Source: Rhizomys pruinosus
Taxonomy: Eukaryota > Chordata > Mammalia > Rodentia > Spalacidae
Direction of reading: 5' to 3'
Length of the DNA stretch: 64,000 nucleotides
Assembly: GCA_009823505.1 (NCBI GenBank)
Contig: VZQC01013854.1
Span: 62,001 to 126,000 of the forward strand
Shown: positions 21,560 to 31,545 of the stretch, piece by piece
Layout: the number at the start of each line of letters is the position of its first letter
Position numbering within the stretch: the stretch's first letter is position 1
The notes under the pieces: model-generated
Databases searched by the model: none
Seen by the model: only the letters and a program-made list of their open reading frames with translations
What the model was told of the DNA's origin: nothing
Made by a program: the position numbers and the translations under genes

Positions 21560-21690
21560 ATTTGGGCATGGTGGCACATGCCTTTAATCCTAGCACTTGA
21601 GATGCAGAGGCAGGCAGATCTCTGTGAGTTCAAGGCCAGCCTGGTCTACAGAGTGAGCCCCAGGCCAGCTGGGGCTACAAGGAGACCATG
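21560..21690 (+). mobile_element. B1 SINE, 3' truncated
   Basis: ttgggcatggtggcacatgc, gatgcagaggcaggcagat, ggccagcctggtctacagag and ggccagctggggctacaagg. The usual ctgtctcaaa end and tail are absent. Confidence 0.88.
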
Positions 21691-21829
21691 GACCTCATTT
21701 GGGTGACCATGGGGGGGAGGGACCCCAGTGTGGAGCACAGGGGCATGACTGGTGGGTGTTTGGGTTTGCCAGGGAGGAACCTTCAAGCAATTCCTTAGGG
21801 AAAACATGACATCTTTTGGTAAAAACAAA

Positions 21830-22392
21830 TTATATTTAACAGTTAAAAATATTTTGTAAAATAATATTTTCTCTTTTTATTGATACATACTACAACCATT
21901 CATAATTTATCCTTATGTAATCCTATGGTGTGTTCTATCATATAGGAATATTAATATTCATATTCTCAAAAAAAGAGAGAATGTAAAGTTACACTTCTTT
22001 TTACCTGCATGCAACTTTACTGTTAAAACGTAAATCTCTAAATGTGATTTGGAATTAACCTATAGTTTATTTTCAGATTTTGTAACTTTGATTTATGTGT
22101 GGAGTGTATAAATGCATATTTTGGAATAATATAAAATCGAATGGGAACAAAAAAAGAGAGAGAAAAACCTATTCAAAGAACTGACCAAAACAGAAAACCT
22201 GTGTACCGAAAAGGTTATAAAAGACTGAGAAACAGATGCAAGACAGGACTTGTGTATGACAGAATCCATGAGCTCTGATGGGGGAGGAGGGGCATGAGGG
22301 GTGGGCATGGATGGGGGAATGAGTCTAAATTTGATTAAGAAATGTTGTAGGAAATGTGCTCAATAAATATTTATTAAGAAATTAAAAAAAAA
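21830..22392 (+). mobile_element. L1 3'UTR segment, copy 2, to poly(A)
   Basis: Repeats the motifs of copy 1 (aatgtaaagtta, acctgcatgcaac, ggaattaacctatagtttat) and continues into the canonical L1 tail seen at 10390-10598: gaactgaccaaaacag, aaagactgagaaacagatg, catgagctctgatggggg, then AATAAA and an A-run. Confidence 0.7.
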
Positions 22393-22650
22393 GCTGGGCG
22401 TGGTGATGCGTGCTTGTATTTCCAGTGCTAAGAAGGCAGAGACAGGCAGATCTCTGAGACACTCTGGCCTGTCAACCTTCCCAGACTGTCAAGTTTCAGG
22501 CCAGTGAGAGACACTGTCTCAAAAACCAGGTGGATGGTGCTTAAGGAATGATATCTGAAGTTGTCCTCTGACCTCCCCACGCATATACACATGTGTGCAT
22601 ATGCACCTGAAAACATAGGAACACACCTATGCACACATGAGTACACACAT
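22393..22650 (+). mobile_element. RSINE1/B4 SINE right part
   Basis: agctgggcgtggtgatgcg, ggcagagacaggcagatctc, gccagtgagagacactgtct and tgtcctctgacctccccac, followed by a CA tract. It begins directly in the L1 A-tail. Confidence 0.8.

Positions 22651-22693
<43 letters not shown>
22651..22693. repeat. (CA)n microsatellite
   Basis: About 20 CA units forming the tail of the RSINE1. Confidence 0.95.
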
Positions 22694-22694
<1 letters not shown>

Positions 22695-22765
22695 GCTGTC
22701 AGCTTCTCCTGGCTAGATGGCTCACCAGCACAGGGTGACTACTGTGAAGACATTGTCCTGGTTTG

Positions 22766-23105
22766 CAGAACTGTTGCTATGGTAAAACACCGACCCAAAG
22801 CAACTTGTGGAAGGAAGAGTTTATTTCACTTATAGCTTACAGTTCATCATGGAGGGGAGCCAGGGCAGGGGCCTCAAGCAGGGACCTGGAGGCAGGAATG
22901 AAGCATAGACCGGGGAGGGACGCTGCTGACTGGCTTGCTTCCTTGGCTACTATTCACCCTGTCTTCCTCTACAGCCCAGGACTGCCTGCCCAGGATGGCA
23001 CCACCCAAAGCGGGCTGGACCCTTCCATATCACTCAAAAATCAAGAAAATGCCTCACAGACTTTCCCACAGGCCAGTCCCAGTATATCAGACTGACAACT
23101 GAAGC
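22766..23105 (-). mobile_element. MaLR LTR, antisense
   Basis: gaactgttgctatggtaaaa, gaaggaagagtttatttcac, gcttacagttcatcatggag, ggacctggaggcaggaatg and caccacccaaagcgggctgg read as an antisense MaLR LTR. Confidence 0.75.
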
Positions 23106-23224
23106 TTTCCAGTGCAGACGCCAAGCCTCTGAAGCACCCCAAGCAGAGCATGTATGCATTACCCAGGAGATCTCAGAGCTGGGCAGCATACATTGGGCCA
23201 GTATGTGGAGCAATCGCAATGCAG

Positions 23225-23400
23225 GGAAGAGAGCAGTGGACTGAGAGGCCAACTCCAAGTGCCTTAAAGCCACCTGGACTCAGCTCTCTTATCCATAAGA
23301 TGAGACCAGGTACCTTCAAATGATGGCACTAAACAGTTATTAAAATGGAATAGTGTATGCGTATATGATGCATGCAATGCACGTAGAAAGTGAGAGCTTG
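23225..23400 (+). mobile_element. MIR fragment
   Basis: actcagctctcttatccat, aagatgagaccaggtacctt and the 3' aaagtgagagcttggcc are MIR-like. Confidence 0.55.
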
Positions 23401-23699
23401 GCCTGTGGCATGGCAAAGCATTTGCTCTTCTTCTTCATGAGTTCTGTTCATCTGCTCCTTCCAGAGCCTGAGGAGGATGCAAACAGACTAACAGGAAGAC
23501 CTGAACGAGGTTTCAAGAATCACTGATATTCAGTTGGGGCAAGGCAAGTTTAAGATTCAGGCCTCTGCTCGCCAACCCTCTGTGTTGCTGTGGCAAGTCC
23601 CAGTTTTCCCTTCTCACCAGTGGACAGACAGACTGACAGGAATAAGAAAGGGTGGGTCCATCTCCACACTAAGCACTTTCTAAATTTGACTTGGTTAAT

Positions 23700-23850
23700 T
23701 TCATGACAATTGGTGTGCATATCACTATACATTTGTAGGCTAGGCCACTGCGTCCTTGGAGGTTGAGTAACATACCCAGTTGTTGCAGGCAGGAGGCAGA
23801 GTGGTGAACTGTCTTGTCTGATTCCCAGTGTCTTCCTTTTGTCTGCTATG
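23700..23850 (+). mobile_element. MIR fragment
   Basis: ggttgagtaacatacccag and ggaggcagagtggtgaact resemble the MIR core. Diverged. Confidence 0.45.
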
Positions 23851-23884
23851 CCAGACAGCTTCTCAGGATGCTCCCTGGGTCCCT

Positions 23885-23962
23885 TTGGCTCAGCTCAGCT
23901 CAACTTACTTCAACTCAACTTAATTGAATTTGACTCAGCTCACATCAGTTCAGTTTAACTCA
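23885..23962. repeat. degenerate CTCAA/CTCAG pentamer-like tract
   Basis: cagctcagctcaacttac, ttcaactcaacttaattg and tcagttcagtttaactc are imperfect repeats with a period of about five. Confidence 0.5.
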
Positions 23963-24007
23963 AGTAGAACATTTGCGCCCAGGGCATGTATGATGGTTAA
24001 TCTTTTG

Positions 24008-24047
<40 letters not shown>

Positions 24048-24097
24048 GTGCACCTACAGAGGCCAAAGGACAGCCTCAGCTGTTGTTCTTCACACAC

Positions 24098-24545
24098 CGT
24101 CTTTTTATTTTATGTGTACAAAGTGTCTTAACTTCAAGAATATAAGTGCACCCCTGTATGTAATGCCTACGGAGGCCAGAAGAGGGCATCAGATCCCCTG
24201 GAACTGGAGTTATAGAAGGTTGTTAGCCACCATATGGGTGCTGGGAATAGAACCTAGGTCTCATGGAGAAGGATTAAGTGCTCCTTTTTAAAAAAATTAT
24301 TTATTTTTTATGTGTATGAATGTACTGTCTGCATGTAGATCTGTGCACCGTGTAGTGCAATGCCACAGAGGTCAGAAGAGGGTGTCAGATTCCCCTGGAA
24401 CTGGAGTTAAAGATGGTTCTCAGCCACCATGTGGGTGCTGGGGATCGAACCCTGGTCCTCTACAAGAGCAGTCGGCACTCTTAACCGCTAGGCCATCTCT
24501 CCAGCCAGGATTAAGTGCTCTTAACTGCTGAGCCGTCTCTCTAGC
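24098..24545 (-). mobile_element. older B2/B3 SINE, itself split
   Basis: Left part 24098-24283 (acggaggccagaagagggc, tggaactggagttatagaag, accatatgggtgctgg). Right part 24521-24545 (ttaactgctgagccgtctc). The break is the younger B2 insertion. Confidence 0.85.
24284..24506 (-). mobile_element. younger B2 SINE with perfect TSD
   Basis: Full-length reverse B2 flanked by aggattaagtgctc at 24270-24283 and 24507-24520 (14 of 14). The TSD lies inside the older B2, which proves the order of insertion. It has a single (not duplicated) ggaactggag segment, so it belongs to the B2 form without the 17-bp duplication. Confidence 0.95.
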
Positions 24546-24761
24546 CCTTGTTTTTTGTTTCTTTTTCTTTCTTTTTGACACAGGGTCTCTCACTGACCCT
24601 GAACTTGCCAACTGGTCTGGCCAGTGAGCCCCAGCGACCCACCTATTCTTCCTCTCCAGTAGTGCTGGGATTATAAGCACATGCCTCCGTGTCTGGATTT
24701 AATGTGGGGTTTGGAGTTTAGGCCCTTGTACTTACAAGGCAACCACTTTACCGTTGGAACT

Positions 24762-25175
24762 TGTAATGGCTAATCTTGATTGTCAACTTGACTGGATTGA
24801 GAGGCCCCTAGGAGACCAGTAAAGCACACTTCTGTCTGTGAGGGTGTTTCCAGGGAGGATTAACCAAGCTGGGAAGACCTACTCTGAATATGAACAGTAC
24901 TCTTTGATGGGCGGGGCCTAGACTAAAAAGGGGAAAGAGGAAGAGGCCCTCCCCTGCCACAGGTACCTCTCTCTCCACCCTGGGTACCATAGGTGAGCAG
25001 CTTTGCTCAAGTACAGCTTTACTCCATGATTTTCTGCCTCAGGTCAGGCCAAAGTAGTGGATCCCCATGACTTCGGATGAAGGTCTCTAAAACAATGAGT
25101 CCAAACAAATCCTTTTCCCCTTATGTTGTTTTTTAAAAAGTATTTCGTCAAATGATGAAACCCCAACTGACACAA
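24762..25175 (+). mobile_element. MT-like MaLR LTR
   Basis: Begins with taatggctaatcttgattg, tcaacttgactggattgag, then ctaggagaccag, ggtgtttccagggagga, tactccatgattttctgcct and ends near ccccaactgacacaa. The opening and closing wording is typical of MT LTRs. Confidence 0.8.
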
Positions 25176-25349
25176 AATCATAAGCCAGAGGAAGGCGAGA
25201 ATAGTAAATGATTTAGGACCTGGGACTACATCCTCACTCTGTTTACAATGGTTACACGGGTAGCTTATTTATAACATATCTTCTAAGATGAGCCAGTCTA
25301 GAAATAAAGGAAAAAGGGGATTATATGGAGGACAGTTTGTAACATTAAC

Positions 25350-25545
25350 AGGAAGCTTCTCTGCACCAGGCATTGTGTAAAGTACTTAAAGAATCATCTC
25401 ATTTGACCCTCCAGCCTAGGAAGGGAGATTATTTTGGGGTACTTCACAGATGAGGCTCCAAAAGTCCTGAGTAGGTTTTCCAAGTCACAAAGTTGGAGAG
25501 GGCAGAGTGCTCTGGTCTAAGAACTGTGTCTTTCATTCCACAGCT
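25350..25545 (+). mobile_element. MIR SINE
   Basis: ccaggcattgtgtaaagtac, atcatctcatttgaccctcc, acttcacagatgaggctcc and ccaagtcacaaagttggag are a good MIR match over about 190 bp. Confidence 0.8.
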
Positions 25546-25599
25546 CCACCCTCCCTTCATAGACTCTTCTGTGGGAAGATCGAGTTTGAATTAGGGGCT

Positions 25600-25975
25600 A
25601 GTTCTCAGCTAGCATCCCTCAGCCTCAGGACATTCCTCTGACCCTGCCCCAAGATGGAGCAAGCAATGTGGCCTAGGCACAGGATGCTAGGCAGAGCATC
25701 AGTATACAGTGGCGTGAAACTGGGGGTCTATGATTGGCTCTGGGAGCTGATGTCATTTTGCTTATAAAAGTGACTTGCAGCAGACAATAAATTGAATTCT
25801 CCATTACCATCATTACACAGAATTCCTGGTCCATCATTTTTTGAGCATACATGCAGAAGCAGGCCTGGATTTCAAATGTTGGTGGTTAGTGGGTTGGACA
25901 GAGGTCTATCAGACCACCAGCCTGGTAAGATAGCTTGGGGTTGGATGGAGACCTATCAGGTCACCACCCTGTGAA
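25600..25975 (+). mobile_element. possible retroviral LTR remnant with TATA and AATAAA
   Basis: A TATA-like cttataaaag at 25761-25770 is followed 16 bp later by AATAAA at 25786-25791, a spacing found in compact LTR R regions. The flank has ctatgattggctctgggag, which contains an ATTGG (CCAAT-box core). At 25890-25975 a segment of about 42 bp is imperfectly duplicated (acctatcag/tctatcag, accaccagcctgg/caccaccctg). Family not recognised; it could also be ordinary DNA. Confidence 0.35.
25761..25770 (+). promoter_or_regulatory. TATA-like element
   Basis: cttataaaag, with ATTGG (CCAAT-box core) about 25 bp upstream (25732-25736). Promoter activity is inference. Confidence 0.3.
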
Positions 25976-26307
25976 TTGAATTGTGAGTGGGCGTAGGCTG
26001 AAGATAGGCCATCAGCAGGACTGCACTGTACCTGCTTGTAGCAAGAGAAGCTCCTACACTCTTCCACTGTAGCAGGCTTGGAGAATATTGGGGATGGCCC
26101 CTTCCCCTCTAGTCAACAGTCTGTAAAACACCACTCAACCATAGGAATCTAATTACTGGTGGAAGAATGAGGCCTGAGTCTCTGGCCCTGGAAGGAGACA
26201 TGACATCCTGGGCTGCCTAGAAGGCCATTGCTGCATAGCTATGTAATCCTGTTTTCAGGAAATTAAACCTTTAAGATTACTGTCTAGGAGGAGGTAATTT
26301 TATTTTT
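25976..26307. other. unique sequence
   Basis: Nothing recognised. Confidence 0.4.
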
Positions 26308-26412
26308 TTATTTCCCTCTCCTCCCCTCCCCTCCCCTCCCTTCCCCTCTCCTCCCCTCCTCTCCCTTTCCCTTCCTTCCCCTCTTCTTTTCCCCTCCCCT
26401 CCTCCTTTCTTT
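26308..26412. repeat. pyrimidine tract (CCCTCCTCCC-type)
   Basis: About 100 bp almost purely C and T on the plus strand, from the A-tail side of the following reverse B1. Confidence 0.9.
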
Positions 26413-26512
26413 TGAGAAGAGGTTTCACATAGTCCAGGTTTGCTTCAACCTAATCCTCCTGCCTCTGCCTAGTGGGATTACAGAAGTATGCCACCAGGCC
26501 AGCTAGCAGGAT
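26413..26512 (-). mobile_element. B1-like SINE fragment
   Basis: gagaagaggtttcacatag, cctaatcctcctgcctctg and gtgggattacagaagtatg form a short diverged reverse B1 or proto-B1. Confidence 0.7.
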
Positions 26513-26800
26513 GCTCTTCAATAACAAAGCCATGCCAGGGTCTCCTCCTGTAAGAGACAATCCAAGTGGACCTGACAGTCACCTGGACAGGACAGTACCT
26601 CAGGAAAACCTGCTTGTTCTAGAGACTCCAGAAAACAGTATAAAGCCTGACGAAAGTGTGGGTGGAGACAGCGGTCTCTGGATATTGTCCGCCCTCACGT
26701 GCTGAGAGTGTACTTTGCTCTTTAATGAACTCCATCTGTCTTCCACATGATATTCTGTGTGTCTCATCTGAATTCTTTCAACAGACATCACAGGAACTAT
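26513..26800 (+). mobile_element. possible solo LTR fragment
   Basis: gtataaagcc at 26638-26647 is TATA-like. Downstream tttgctctttaatgaactcc, atattctgtgtgtctcatct and gaattctttcaacagaca resemble the R-U5 end of a class I or II LTR. No internal retroviral sequence is adjacent. Confidence 0.35.
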
Positions 26801-27439
26801 GGAGATGAGGAGAAGAATCAGAGCAGGATCCTGGTGATACCGTCATCTGGGGAAAACAGTTTCTATGTGTCGTCCAGAAATTGGGGCTCAGAGGGACAAA
26901 AGACAGACAAAGGTATGTCCTTTGATTACCTGGGAGACAAGAGCCAAAGGAGTTAAATTCTCTGTGCCAGCCTGAGGCAGAGCAAGGGCTGGCCGCACGA
27001 GAGAGACCTGCTCTATGAACCTGGTCTGATTTTATTCCTTACCGACGCCTGTGATTCACACTGCATCCTTCTGCTCTTGCTGGTGGATGTCCTAGCACTC
27101 GGACTGGACGGAGCATCACAGGCCATCCTGGCCGAGCTCGTCTCAGATGTGCAGAGAACGAGCATGGGAAACAGATCCTCAGAGCCTGCCAGGTGGAGAC
27201 CAGAGTCCAGCCCTCCACAGAGAGCCGGCTGGGGTTAATTAAGTCAAAAGCTGTAGAAGGTCGGAGGATTGAGATTTGGCTTTTGAAAAATGAACATCAA
27301 TCACATTATTGATCTTTTTTTCTTCTTTTTATTCTCTTTGCATTTGAGATCCCTGGCCTGTGCTTGCTGAGGGCTTCTCCCACAATGAAAATCATGTAAA
27401 TTAAAACGCTGACTTAAATGGGAAAGGAGGCCTAGCGGT
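26801..27439. other. unique sequence
   Basis: No repeat recognised. 27240-27420 is A/T-rich with several TAAT motifs (gttaattaagtc, catgtaaattaaaac), the sort of sequence seen in conserved non-coding elements, but conservation cannot be judged here. Confidence 0.35.
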
Positions 27440-27559
27440 GGAAAGGGTGGGACCCACAGAATGAGCTTGGAGGTGGAGAGCGGCCGCTAACCGGGAAGGG
27501 GAAAGGGTGGGACCCACAGAATGAGCACGGAGGTGGAGAGCTGCCGCTAACCGGGAAGA
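27440..27559. repeat. 60-bp tandem duplication, two copies
   Basis: Copy 1 at 27440-27499, copy 2 at 27500-27559, period exactly 60 with only a few substitutions (agcttgg/agcacgg; gcggccgc/gctgccgc). High identity argues for a recent event. A NotI-like GCGGCCGC is present only in copy 1. Confidence 0.92.
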
Positions 27560-27679
27560 GATGGCTTCTGCTGAATACAGATGTGGAGGAGCCTTTCACT
27601 GCCTCCGGAACCCTCAGCCTCTGCATCTTCAAGGACTTTGAGGTGTGACCCATGGGAGGCGGTGTGGCTCTGCAGAAGT

Positions 27680-27850
27680 AGCTGCTTTAGAGTCAGGCTC
27701 GAATCGCTTGCTTTCCACTGTGTGAACTTGGCCACAGAGCCTCTCCTCCTAGCCTCCGTCCCTCATTTGTTGAATTAGGTTAATAATAGCCAACATGGTG
27801 AAGTAGGATTAAGTAGTTAAAAGGCCTGTGTTACTCAGCAGTTGGTATTA
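27680..27850 (+). mobile_element. MIR fragment
   Basis: gctttccactgtgtgaactt, tccctcatttgttgaattag and gttaataatagccaacatgg follow MIR order. Confidence 0.6.
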
Positions 27851-27984
27851 CTTATGATACTATTATTATTTGGGAGGAGTGGTACCTTAGGTCCACTTAA
27901 GATGCTACAAAAGGATACCAAGTTTTGTGACTGGATCGTGCGACATCCTCAGCAACATGGTCTTATCCTCTAGTTCCAGTGGGC

Positions 27985-28415
27985 AGCCGGTGACAGTGGC
28001 AATTGCCTATATTGTTTTGGGGTATAGAACTCAATGGGTCATCAAAAAAAAGCTTAAAAGGGGCTGGAGAGATGGCCTAGCAGTTAAGAGCGCCGACCGC
28101 TCTTGCAGAGGACCCGGGTTCGATCCCCAGCACCCACATGGCGGCCAAGATCCGTCTGAAACTCCAATTCCAGGAGAACTCCAGTTCCAGGGGAATCCGA
28201 CACCCTCTTCTGACCTCCGTGGCATTGCACGACACGGGTGCACAGACTTGCATGCAGACAGTACATTCATACACATACAGAAATAAATAAAATAAATAAA
28301 AAAGCTTAAAAATTAGAAGGGAATATGACCAAAGTACATTATATACATCTATGAATATGTCATAATGAAACATATTATGTATAATTAATATGCTAATAAA
28401 AACATTAAAAAGGAA
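27985..28415 (+). mobile_element. Lx-like L1 3' end, split by a B2
   Basis: The 3' part at 28312-28415 (gaccaaagtacattatatac, atctatgaatatgtcataat, atgctaataaaaac) is an L1 terminal motif also seen at 53560-53650. A B2 interrupts it at 28060-28298. The left limit is uncertain. Confidence 0.5.
28060..28298 (+). mobile_element. B2 SINE with perfect TSD
   Basis: Full-length CpG-rich B2 with the 17-bp duplication, flanked by aaaaagcttaaaa at 28047-28059 and 28299-28311. Young. Confidence 0.96.
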
Positions 28416-28419
28416 TACT

Positions 28420-28735
28420 ATGGACTAGGTAGTTTATAAACAATATAAATTTATTTCTCAAAGTCCTAGAGGCCAGAAGTTCAATGTCATGGCAGATTCC
28501 CTGTCTGGTGAGGGTCCATTTGCTGACTCATAAATGGCACCTTTTCACTGTGTTTTTATGGTAAAAGGGACAGGGACCCCATACAAGTGTGTTTCCTGTA
28601 AGGGTGCTAACCCCATTCCTGAAGGCCCCACCCTCAGGACTAATCTCCCAAAGTCTCACCACCTCCAAAGGTCCTAACATTGGAGATTAGCTTTCAATCT
28701 GTGACTTTCTCTGGGGGTTTTACCTTTCATTGTAG
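28420..28735 (-). mobile_element. ancient mammalian LTR (MLT/MST-like)
   Basis: ttataaacaatataaattta, cctagaggccagaagttc, ttccctgtctggtgagggtc, gggtgctaaccccattcctg and cccaaagtctcaccacctc match the wording of old mammalian LTRs in reverse. Exact family not assigned. Confidence 0.6.
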
Positions 28736-29090
28736 GGTGTATCTTCATCTCCAGAGCAGTTGCTAGTGATGAAACAAGCTCTTCTGTTGGGGAGCAGTAT
28801 TAACTAGTTATCTCTTAGCTCTGAGACTGTCTTTCTGGACTGAACGGTTCATAGAATTTCAGGCTTCATGGAGCCCGAACAGGGCCGTTTCAATGAGGGG
28901 AGAATGAAGCCCATGCATACAGTAAAGACTAAAGTCCTTCTACCATCTTGTCTGAGTGGCCACTGGGATGTAGCTCTCTGCTTTCTGTTACTATTGGGGT
29001 GGTGCGTTGTGGGCAGGATTCCTGTACCCTTGGCTCATGAAAGGCTTAGTGGTCCTCTCTATGGTTGACCCAATAAATGGCTCCTTTTCT
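28736..29090. other. unique sequence
   Basis: Nothing recognised. Confidence 0.4.
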
Positions 29091-29260
29091 CTTTCTTTTT
29101 TTTTTCCTGGTCTTTTTGAGACAGGGTCTTACTATATATCCCTAGCTAGCCTACAACTAGCTATGTAGACCAGGCTAGCCTTGACCTCATTGAGATCCAC
29201 ATGCCTCTGTCTCTGGAATGCTGGAATTAAAGGTATTCACCAGCCTTCCTTATTTCTTTT
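29091..29260 (-). mobile_element. B1 SINE
   Basis: Reverse B1: tttttgagacagggtctta, gtagaccaggctagccttga, ggaatgctggaattaaaggt. Confidence 0.88.
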
Positions 29261-29517
29261 TTAATATGCAGGTATTCTGATCACATAGCAGTGAGAGATA
29301 TAGTGTGTGGCTAGAATTGACTTTGGAATTGAGTATGCATCCCAGCTTTCTAGCCTGACCCCATATAGTCTTCCTTAATATATAACAGCTTAGAGTAATT
29401 TTCTTAGTCATAAGCATTGTCACACCAAGAATGAATGAAGTGCATGTCAGACATTGCTGAGCTCAGGGCCTCCATGCTAGCTGTTATTGTTTCTTTCCAT
29501 TAAGAAGACTTATTTCT

Positions 29518-29704
29518 TTTTTAAATTAAATTTAATTAATTAATTAATTAATTTTTTTTTGACTTTTCGAGACAGGGTCTCCCTGTAGCCCCAGCTGTCC
29601 TGGAACTCACACTGTAGACCAAGCTGGCCTTGAACTCACAAAGATCCACCTGCCTCTGCCTCCCAAGTGCTAGGATTAAAGGCGTGCGCCACCACGCCCG
29701 GCCC
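29518..29704 (-). mobile_element. B1 SINE with TSD
   Basis: Reverse B1 with long TTAA/TTTA-rich tail side. TSD taagaagacttatttct (29501-29517) versus taagaagccttatttct (29705-29721), 16 of 17. CpGs preserved near the head (gcgtgcgccaccacgcccgg), so a relatively recent copy. Confidence 0.95.
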
Positions 29705-29721
29705 TAAGAAGCCTTATTTCT

Positions 29722-30440
29722 AACTTCACCATCGGATATGATTCTCTGAGATGGAGCATGAAGAGCTCACCAATCAGAGTAAAACACCATTCTCCATGTG
29801 TCTCAGAGGACAATGGACAGACAGGAAAGAGTCTACCTTTCCACTCCACGTTCCTTGCTCAGTCAAGGGGATTCATGTGGGACAGGAGAGACAGTAGGTA
29901 CCTCTGGTATGAAGCACTGGGAAAGAACAGATGGCAGCCTCCTTAGCTTGGTGTTTGAGACCTTCCACAATTGGGCTCTCATGCGTTGTGTCCTCTTTTT
30001 CCTCCGCTCTCACTCACAGGGACATGGTTACGAGAGTGACCATGATGTGTGTCTTCCCACTTTGCGATCTCATTCATTTGTCGTGTTGCCAACCAGGGGG
30101 AAAGTTTCCACTTCTGAATTTACCAATCTCAACAGGTTCATCCTCACCTTCTGTCTGTCTGTCTTGGCATTCCAACACATCTTGGATATTTGCCACATGA
30201 GCAAGCAAATTCTCTTATGGGGTAAGAGTTGGATGGCCTACATCTTCAGCTTAGCAGAGTGGGCAAAACCAGACTTTCTATTCCTTTGGTCACAGGAAAG
30301 GATAAAAGTGTGAAGAGGAGAGGACACTTCCCACTGGAGTCTTCTCTCTAATGGCAGCTGACGAGCTCCCTGATAGTTTATTCAGTCCCAAGTGCTCAGC
30401 TCTAAAGACCTACCCATATGAGCACCACTAAATGGGCTCA
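29722..30440. other. unique sequence
   Basis: No repeat recognised. The open stretch at 29798-30313 (+) has no family features. Confidence 0.35.
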
Positions 30441-30447
30441 GCAGGTC

Positions 30448-30471
30448 ACACACACACACATGTGTGCACGT

Positions 30472-30506
<35 letters not shown>

Positions 30507-30560
30507 ACACAATATAGTATATAGAATATAAATATATAATAATATATATATATGGAACAA
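30448..30560. repeat. (CA)n followed by (TA)-rich tract
   Basis: CA units at 30448-30510, then TATAATA/TATATA to 30553. Confidence 0.9.
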
Positions 30561-30729
30561 TAATAATTAAAGAAGAGGTCATGAAATTGAGAAGGATTGG
30601 AGGAACACAAGAAGGCTTGCAGGGAAGACTGAGGGGCAGAAATGATATAAATACAGTTCTCATATATAAAATTCTTGAAAACTTACACGTTTTATTTGTT
30701 TTTGTTTTTATATGAGTATTTAAAATTTT

Positions 30730-31240
30730 TTAATTATTTTTATCAGAACATTTTTATAGAATTTTTGCAAATTTCTTACATTATATTTTGGCTTTGTGTA
30801 GATCCCTTCCCCTCTCCCCATCTCTGCTCACAGCCTCCCACCCAATTTCATGGGCTCTATCACATATATATATATATTATATATATATATATATAATGTA
30901 TATATTATAGAGTAGAATTTTTGCCCCCAAATGTTCTTCAATGTGGATCCATGAGCTGAAGCCTGGTCAACCTACCAAGAGTCATATCCTTGAAAGACAC
31001 TGACTGTCCCCCTGCCAACAGCCTTAGGTAAGGTTGGGGTTTCTTATCCAATTCCCAGTGTCTATGCTGGGATCTTCTCTGGCTAGAGCTTAGGTGGGCC
31101 TTGTTCATTCTGTCACCATTGCTCTGAGTTCATAGGAATAACTTCCTAGGTGTCAGGAAAACTGTTTCCTTGTGGTCCTCTCCCAACTCTGGCTCTTCTG
31201 CAATAGTCTCTGAGCTTTTGGAGGCAGAAGTTTGTTATAA
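30730..31240 (-). mobile_element. Lx-type L1 3'UTR
   Basis: Reverse orientation: tttatagaatttttgcaaat, gtagatcccttcccctctc, a TA tract at 30863-30908, tgaaagacactgactgtccc, gctgggatcttctctggcta, cattctgtcaccattgctc and aggaaaactgtttccttgtg match the order of the Lx 3'UTR as I know it from murine genomes. Confidence 0.7.
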
Positions 31241-31367
31241 GTATTCAATTCACTACAATTACTTTGCAGTCCCTTATTTTCTATGTATTGGCCAGTTGTT
31301 GGTTTCTGTGTTAATCTGCTGCATAAAGAAGCTTCTTTGGTGAGAACGGAGAGGCACATTCGTTTAC

Positions 31368-31545
31368 AGATGTCTGAATGTGTGCATGTGCACTATGTCC
31401 CTGTCAGGTCCGGAAGAGGGTATGGGACCCACCAGAGCTGGAGTCGTAGATGGTTGTGAGCTTCCATGTGAGTCCTGGGAACTGAACCCAGGTCCTCTGC
31501 AAGTGCAGCAAGTTCTCTTAACTGCTGAGTCATCTCTCCAGCCCC
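31368..31545 (-). mobile_element. B2/B3 SINE
   Basis: ggtccggaagagggtatggg, gctggagtcgtagatggttg, gggaactgaacccaggtcct and head gtcatctctccagcccc. Diverged. Confidence 0.85.

Larger units (their letters stand above)
24009..24765 (-). mobile_element. RSINE1/B4 SINE, host of two nested B2s
   Basis: GT tract at 24009-24044, then aggccaaaggacagcctcag. The element resumes after the nested B2s at gacacagggtctctcactga, ctggccagtgagccccag and gtgctgggattataagcac, ending with a tRNA-derived segment near 24760. Confidence 0.8.

Noticed and set aside
28031..28286. open frames containing GWRDGLAVKSADRSC and similar
   Set aside because: Recurring translations of B2 copies, seen wherever a CpG-rich B2 lies; not genes.
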